Source of the DNA: Candidatus Coprenecus pullistercoris
GTDB taxonomy: Bacteria; Bacteroidota; Bacteroidia; Bacteroidales; UBA932
Length of the DNA: 64,000 nt
Direction of reading: 5' to 3'
Assembly: GCA_019116965.1 (NCBI GenBank)
Contig: DXAT01000021.1
Location: forward strand, 1-64,000
The notes under the pieces are model-generated. The model ran no database searches. It was given only the letters and a program-made list of their open reading frames with translations, and was not told the origin of the DNA. Position 1 is the first letter of the stretch, and each line of letters opens with the position of its first letter. The position numbers and the translations under genes are program-made. Shown one piece after another: positions 60,986 through 64,000 of this stretch.

Positions 60986-61894
60986 CTATCTCGCGGATGC
61001 CCTGGCCATCATTCTGGATATCCTCCGGAGATCCTGACGGAGCAGACCGGGCCCCTTTCTGGGTGTGAGCCTGTGTTTTTTGAAATAATAGAGTCCGTAA
61101 GTGTCGGCGCCGATGACCATCTTGTAGCACATGGCTCCTTTGCTGCCGGCCGGAGCCGCTACGGTGAGAGTGACGAGAGTCTCCGGAGCTGCTTCTTCAA
61201 GGGCCTGGTCTATGTCTTCCTGGCAGGTTATCGAGGCTTTTCCGGAGAACATCCTGCCGAGATCTTCTGGCGTGGGGTCGCAGGCCATGTCCGGTTCGCT
61301 GATCAGCAGGACCGGAGTACCGGACATATCCAGCGGTGAAGGATACACCATGCCTCTGCGGGAAGGGTAGATACGGCCTTCCGATATTCTCTGTATGTAG
61401 CTCTGGATGATGTTCATGTATGCCGGAAGGTAGGTGAAGATGCGGTCGCTGTCATCGTTTTCCGGGAACATGGGCAGTGCGATGAGTTCCGGCATCCTGG
61501 ACATGTCGGTGCCGGCTTCGCTGTTGCCTTTCAGGAAGCATACGGACTCCATGTACTGCGGATTGTCCTTGCGGAGCATCTTCCCTGCCCTTAGCAGAAA
61601 ATAGTAGCTTGTGTCGGTCCTGAGCTGTTCGAACTCCTCGTAGCTGCAGAACTCAAACGGCGAGATGTCCCAGTTCTCCTCCACGGCATTCTTGAAAAGC
61701 AGGTCTGTCATGGAGTTGTCCCCGGCGATGACCACTTTGGTGGTACGCAGCGGAATATCCCCGTAATATTCTCTGCCAGAATTTACTTTTTGGGTGTCGA
61801 ACTGCTTGATACCCATGTCTATATCGTGAGGGGTCTGAGCGGCGGTACAGAGTGCTGCCGCAACGGCCAGAAATACTGTCAGTGCTTTTTTCAT
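60986..61894 (-). CDS. exported protein of unknown function
   Basis: A 302-residue protein with a signal peptide (ending TAAQT). I do not recognise a domain. It has an N-terminal region with TTKVVIAGDNSMTDLLFKNAV, a middle with paired Glu/Tyr-rich stretches, and a lysine/arginine-rich C-terminus (HRLTPRKGPGLLRQDLRRISRMMARASAR spread over the last 30 residues), which is unusual for a soluble periplasmic protein. It is first in a run with an M16 protease and an O-methyltransferase and has its own promoter. Confidence 0.7.
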   Translation of the reverse strand: MKKALTVFLAVAAALCTAAQTPHDIDMGIKQFDTQKVNSGREYYGDIPLRTTKVVIAGDNSMTDLLFKNAVEENWDISPFEFCSYEEFEQLRTDTSYYFLLRAGKMLRKDNPQYMESVCFLKGNSEAGTDMSRMPELIALPMFPENDDSDRIFTYLPAYMNIIQSYIQRISEGRIYPSRRGMVYPSPLDMSGTPVLLISEPDMACDPTPEDLGRMFSGKASITCQEDIDQALEEAAPETLVTLTVAAPAGSKGAMCYKMVIGADTYGLYYFKKHRLTPRKGPGLLRQDLRRISRMMARASAR

Positions 61895-61917
61895 GTCGTG
61901 ACTGAATTAAATTGCTG

Positions 61918-61925
61918 CAAATTTA
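61918..61925 (-). promoter_or_regulatory. -7 promoter box of the exported-protein/M16/O-methyltransferase run (TAAATTTG)
   Basis: TAAATTTG on the minus strand, predicted leader about 19 bases. It lies only 11 bases from the divergent cmk -7 box, so the two promoters overlap. Confidence 0.6.
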
Positions 61926-61936
61926 GATAAATAATT

Positions 61937-61944
61937 TATTTTTG
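61937..61944 (+). promoter_or_regulatory. -7 promoter box directly before cmk (TATTTTTG)
   Basis: TATTTTTG followed by four bases (TAGT) and the ATG at 61949, the same geometry as at the M23 peptidase. A leaderless cmk mRNA is predicted. A TTG at 61912-61914 is a possible -33 element. Confidence 0.5.
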
Positions 61945-61948
61945 TAGT

Positions 61949-62659
61949 ATGACTTCACGCATCATCATAGCCGTAGACGGTTATTCGTCCACAGGCAAGA
62001 GCACATTCGCCAAGGCTATAGCAAAGGAGATGGGCTATGTCTATATCGACACCGGAGCCATGTACAGGGCGGTTACCCTGCTTGCAATGCGCAGCGGGTG
62101 TGTCTTGGATGACGGCAGTATGGATGAGGAAAGACTCAGGCGTCTGCTTTCGGGACATCCGTCCGCGGATGTGTCGTTCCGGACCTCCGGTTCTGGCGGA
62201 GCCAGCGAGACATGGCTGGACGGGGAGAATGTCGAGAAGCAGATCCGTACCATAGAGATTTCCAGAGTGGTAAGCCATGTCGCGGCCCTGCCTTTTGTCC
62301 GTCAGTATGTGGACAAGAAGCTCAGGGAGATAGGCTTGCGGAAAGGAGTCGTGATGGATGGCCGGGATATCGGTACGGCGGTTTTCCCCGATGCGGAGCT
62401 GAAGATATTCATGACCGCCAGGCCCCAGGTGAGGGCCATGCGCCGCTACGAGGAGATGACTGCGCGCGGACACCATGTCTCGTATGAGGAGATATTGGGC
62501 AATCTGAGCGAGCGCGACTACATCGACACGCACCGCGAGACGGCTCCGTTGAGGCAGGCGGATGACGCCGTGCTGCTTGACAACAGCGATATGACTGTTG
62601 AGGACCAGATCATGTGGTTCAGGGATTTGTTAAAGACCAGACATCTATGCGGGTATTGA
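61949..62659 (+). CDS. cmk: cytidylate kinase
   Basis: A 236-residue kinase phosphorylating CMP and dCMP. Walker A AVDGYSSTGKSTFAKAIA, YIDTGAMYRAVTLLA, MDGRDIGTAVFPDAELKIF, and the lid ARPQVRAMRRYEEM are present. Length is normal. ispH overlaps its end by 13 bases, a cmk-ispH pairing common in Bacteroidota. Confidence 0.97.
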   Translation: MTSRIIIAVDGYSSTGKSTFAKAIAKEMGYVYIDTGAMYRAVTLLAMRSGCVLDDGSMDEERLRRLLSGHPSADVSFRTSGSGGASETWLDGENVEKQIRTIEISRVVSHVAALPFVRQYVDKKLREIGLRKGVVMDGRDIGTAVFPDAELKIFMTARPQVRAMRRYEEMTARGHHVSYEEILGNLSERDYIDTHRETAPLRQADDAVLLDNSDMTVEDQIMWFRDLLKTRHLCGY

Positions 62660-63519
62660 TAGACCGGGGTTCGGGCTGCTGCAATGGCGTGGGCCGGGCG
62701 ATTTCCACTGCTGAGGACTATCTTAAGGAGCACGGCACGCTCTGTTCTCTTGGGGCCATAGTACACAACGATGCTGAGATACGGCGTCTTTCGGCTTTGG
62801 GACTGAGGACTGTCGGCTACGGGGACTTGCCGTCCCTGCGTGGCTCGACTGTGCTGATCCGCGCTCATGGCGAGCCGCCGTCCACTTACAGACTGGCCGA
62901 TGAGGCCGGCGTGGAATTGATAGACTGCACCTGTCCGGTGGTTCTTGCCCTTCAAAGAAAGATCGCTTCCAAATACCGTGAGCTGGCAGCGTTAGGAGGT
63001 ACTGTGGTGATTTTCGGGAAACGGGGGCATGCCGAGGTCAACGGTCTGGTCGGTCAGACAGACGGACGGGCCGTTGTGGTGGAGAATATGGCGGATCTGG
63101 ACGACAAGCTCTCATCCGGTGTCATCGGACGGACATGTCCGCTCGCCCTGTTTTCGCAGACTACCAAGAACCCGGATGAGTTTGCGGCCATAGCTGAGCG
63201 TCTGCGTCAGTCGGCCGGATATCAGAAAGTGGAAGTATTCGATACCATCTGCCGTCATGTGTCGTCCCGTCACAAGGCATTGAGGGAGTTTGCAGCCTCG
63301 TGTTCCGTCATCATCTTCGTCTGCGGCCGCGAGAGCTCCAACGGAAGGGTACTCTTCGAACTGTGCCGCGGAGTCAATCCGCGTTCCTATAAGGTGGAGA
63401 GCGCGGAGGAAATACCGGCAGGCATTTTCCATGAGGATGATACGGTGGGTGTCTGCGGTGCCACCTCCACTACCCGCTGGCAGCTTGAAAAAGTGGCGGG
63501 ATCAGTCGCGGGCATGTAG
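62647..63519 (+). CDS. ispH: 4-hydroxy-3-methylbut-2-enyl diphosphate reductase
   Basis: A 290-residue iron-sulfur enzyme making IPP and DMAPP in the last step of the MEP pathway. The ATG at 62647 ([18 protein letters not shown]) fits the family. Cluster Cys residues lie in [13 protein letters not shown] and FDTICRHV. Catalytic Glu region [19 protein letters not shown] and [12 protein letters not shown] are present. The first motif has CCNG where E. coli has FCAG, giving an adjacent Cys pair. It overlaps a convergent lptB by 18 bases. Confidence 0.93.
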   Translation: MRVLIDRGSGCCNGVGRAISTAEDYLKEHGTLCSLGAIVHNDAEIRRLSALGLRTVGYGDLPSLRGSTVLIRAHGEPPSTYRLADEAGVELIDCTCPVVLALQRKIASKYRELAALGGTVVIFGKRGHAEVNGLVGQTDGRAVVVENMADLDDKLSSGVIGRTCPLALFSQTTKNPDEFAAIAERLRQSAGYQKVEVFDTICRHVSSRHKALREFAASCSVIIFVCGRESSNGRVLFELCRGVNPRSYKVESAEEIPAGIFHEDDTVGVCGATSTTRWQLEKVAGSVAGM

Positions 63520-64000
63520 GACGGCCTTGCGGAGCTCGAAGTTCTGACCTAAGTATTTTTTCCTTACTTCGGGATTGGATGCCAGTTCTTCGGCTGTGCC
63601 GCTCTCGAGTATGCTTCCCTCGTAAAGAAGGTAGGCCCTGTCGGTGATGGCCAGCGTCTCATGCACATTGTGGTCGGTGATGATGATACCGATGTTCTTG
63701 GTCTTAAGTTTGGCGATGATGTGCTGGATGTCCTCGACCGCAATAGGGTCGACTCCTGCGAAGGGCTCGTCCAAGAGGATGAATTTGGGGTCTATGGCCA
63801 GGGCACGGGCAATCTCGCAGCGCCGGCGCTCGCCTCCGGAGAGCTGGATACCGTAGCTCTTGCGCACTTTGGCGAGGCCGAACTCGTCGATAAGTGACTC
63901 CAGTCTTTCCCTGCGTTCTTTCTTGGAAAAATGTGAGAACTCCATGACAGACATGATGTTGTTCTCGACGGACATCTTTCTGAAGACGGATGCCTCCTGG
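63502..64000 (-). CDS. lptB: LPS export ABC transporter ATP-binding protein, 5' end beyond the window
   Basis: The C-terminal 166 or so residues of LptB. The frame continues through base 64000 ([15 protein letters not shown]), so the start and Walker A lie outside. Seen: signature [15 protein letters not shown], Walker [14 protein letters not shown], switch His in [12 protein letters not shown], and the LptB-type C-terminus ([22 protein letters not shown]). LptB2FGC drives LPS extraction. Convergent with ispH. Confidence 0.94.
   Translation of the reverse strand, partial: QEASVFRKMSVENNIMSVMEFSHFSKKERRERLESLIDEFGLAKVRKSYGIQLSGGERRRCEIARALAIDPKFILLDEPFAGVDPIAVEDIQHIIAKLKTKNIGIIITDHNVHETLAITDRAYLLYEGSILESGTAEELASNPEVRKKYLGQNFELRKAVLHARD

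Noticed and set aside
1-64000. CRISPR arrays, insertion sequences, prophage or integration sites
   Set aside because: No direct-repeat arrays, transposase or integrase genes, or att-like repeats were seen at the tRNA genes.

Overview
The window reads as chromosomal DNA of a Bacteroidota bacterium, probably order Bacteroidales; a Rikenellaceae/Alistipes-like host is possible but not provable here. The signs are repeated TAnnTTTG -7 promoter boxes (several with a TTTG box about 20 bp upstream), mostly absent Shine-Dalgarno sequences, lineage-typical families (DUF4831, DUF4836, paired ExbD genes, PPIase lipoproteins, LpsA-like GT90 enzymes) and gut-anaerobe genes such as a group-B [FeFe] hydrogenase. 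MurE carries the DNPR motif of meso-diaminopimelate peptidoglycan. I see no phage, insertion sequence or CRISPR array; gene density is very high and no gene-free stretch exceeds about 150 bases.

Layout. 1-310: probable last bases of a 16S rRNA gene, tRNA-Ile, tRNA-Ala and a terminator, with no 23S gene following. 335-2457: an Asp-box lipoprotein and a cyclophilin lipoprotein. 2500-10074 (+): patatin/beta-barrel protein, flippase, dut, murF and a two-domain GT2-GT90 glycosyltransferase. 10125-11606 (+): [FeFe] hydrogenase. 11684-16328 (-): rplI, rpsR, rpsF, pepD, DUF4831 and a lipid A-type acyltransferase. 16400-19725 (-): a three-gene DUF4836/ABC/FtsX-like set. 19791-21676 (-): serine hydrolase coupled to a shortened LysR regulator. 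21733-27409 (-): RND tripartite efflux pump. 27491-31486 (-): TonB-like protein, udk, asnS, alkaline phosphatase. 31560-34027 (-): ExbB/ExbD energiser operon and tRNA-Ser. 34070-39722 (-): asparaginase, tatD, dprA, a sigma-like/anti-sigma-like pair, galE. 39797-42100 (+): rpiB, truB, queA.

42097-57001 (-) is a complete division and cell wall cluster in the order mraZ-rsmH-ftsL-ftsI-murE-mraY-murD-ftsW-murG-murC-ftsQ-ftsA-ftsZ, almost every junction overlapping or separated by a few bases. murF is not in it but sits beside dut. 57108-59151 (+): M23 peptidase and efp. 59111-61894 (-): O-methyltransferase, M16 protease, an unrecognised exported protein. 61949-63519 (+): cmk and ispH. The window ends inside lptB (-).

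Most points of interest are at system level: the rRNA spacer without a 23S gene; a sigma-like protein with a large unfamiliar N-terminal region translationally coupled to a zinc-finger membrane anti-sigma-like protein; an ABC ATPase lacking its switch histidine beside a FtsX-like permease and a DUF4836 lipoprotein; a GT2-GT90 fusion; strong Shine-Dalgarno sites in a few internal cistrons, including the gene for bS18; and promoters placed so close to start codons that leaderless mRNAs are predicted.
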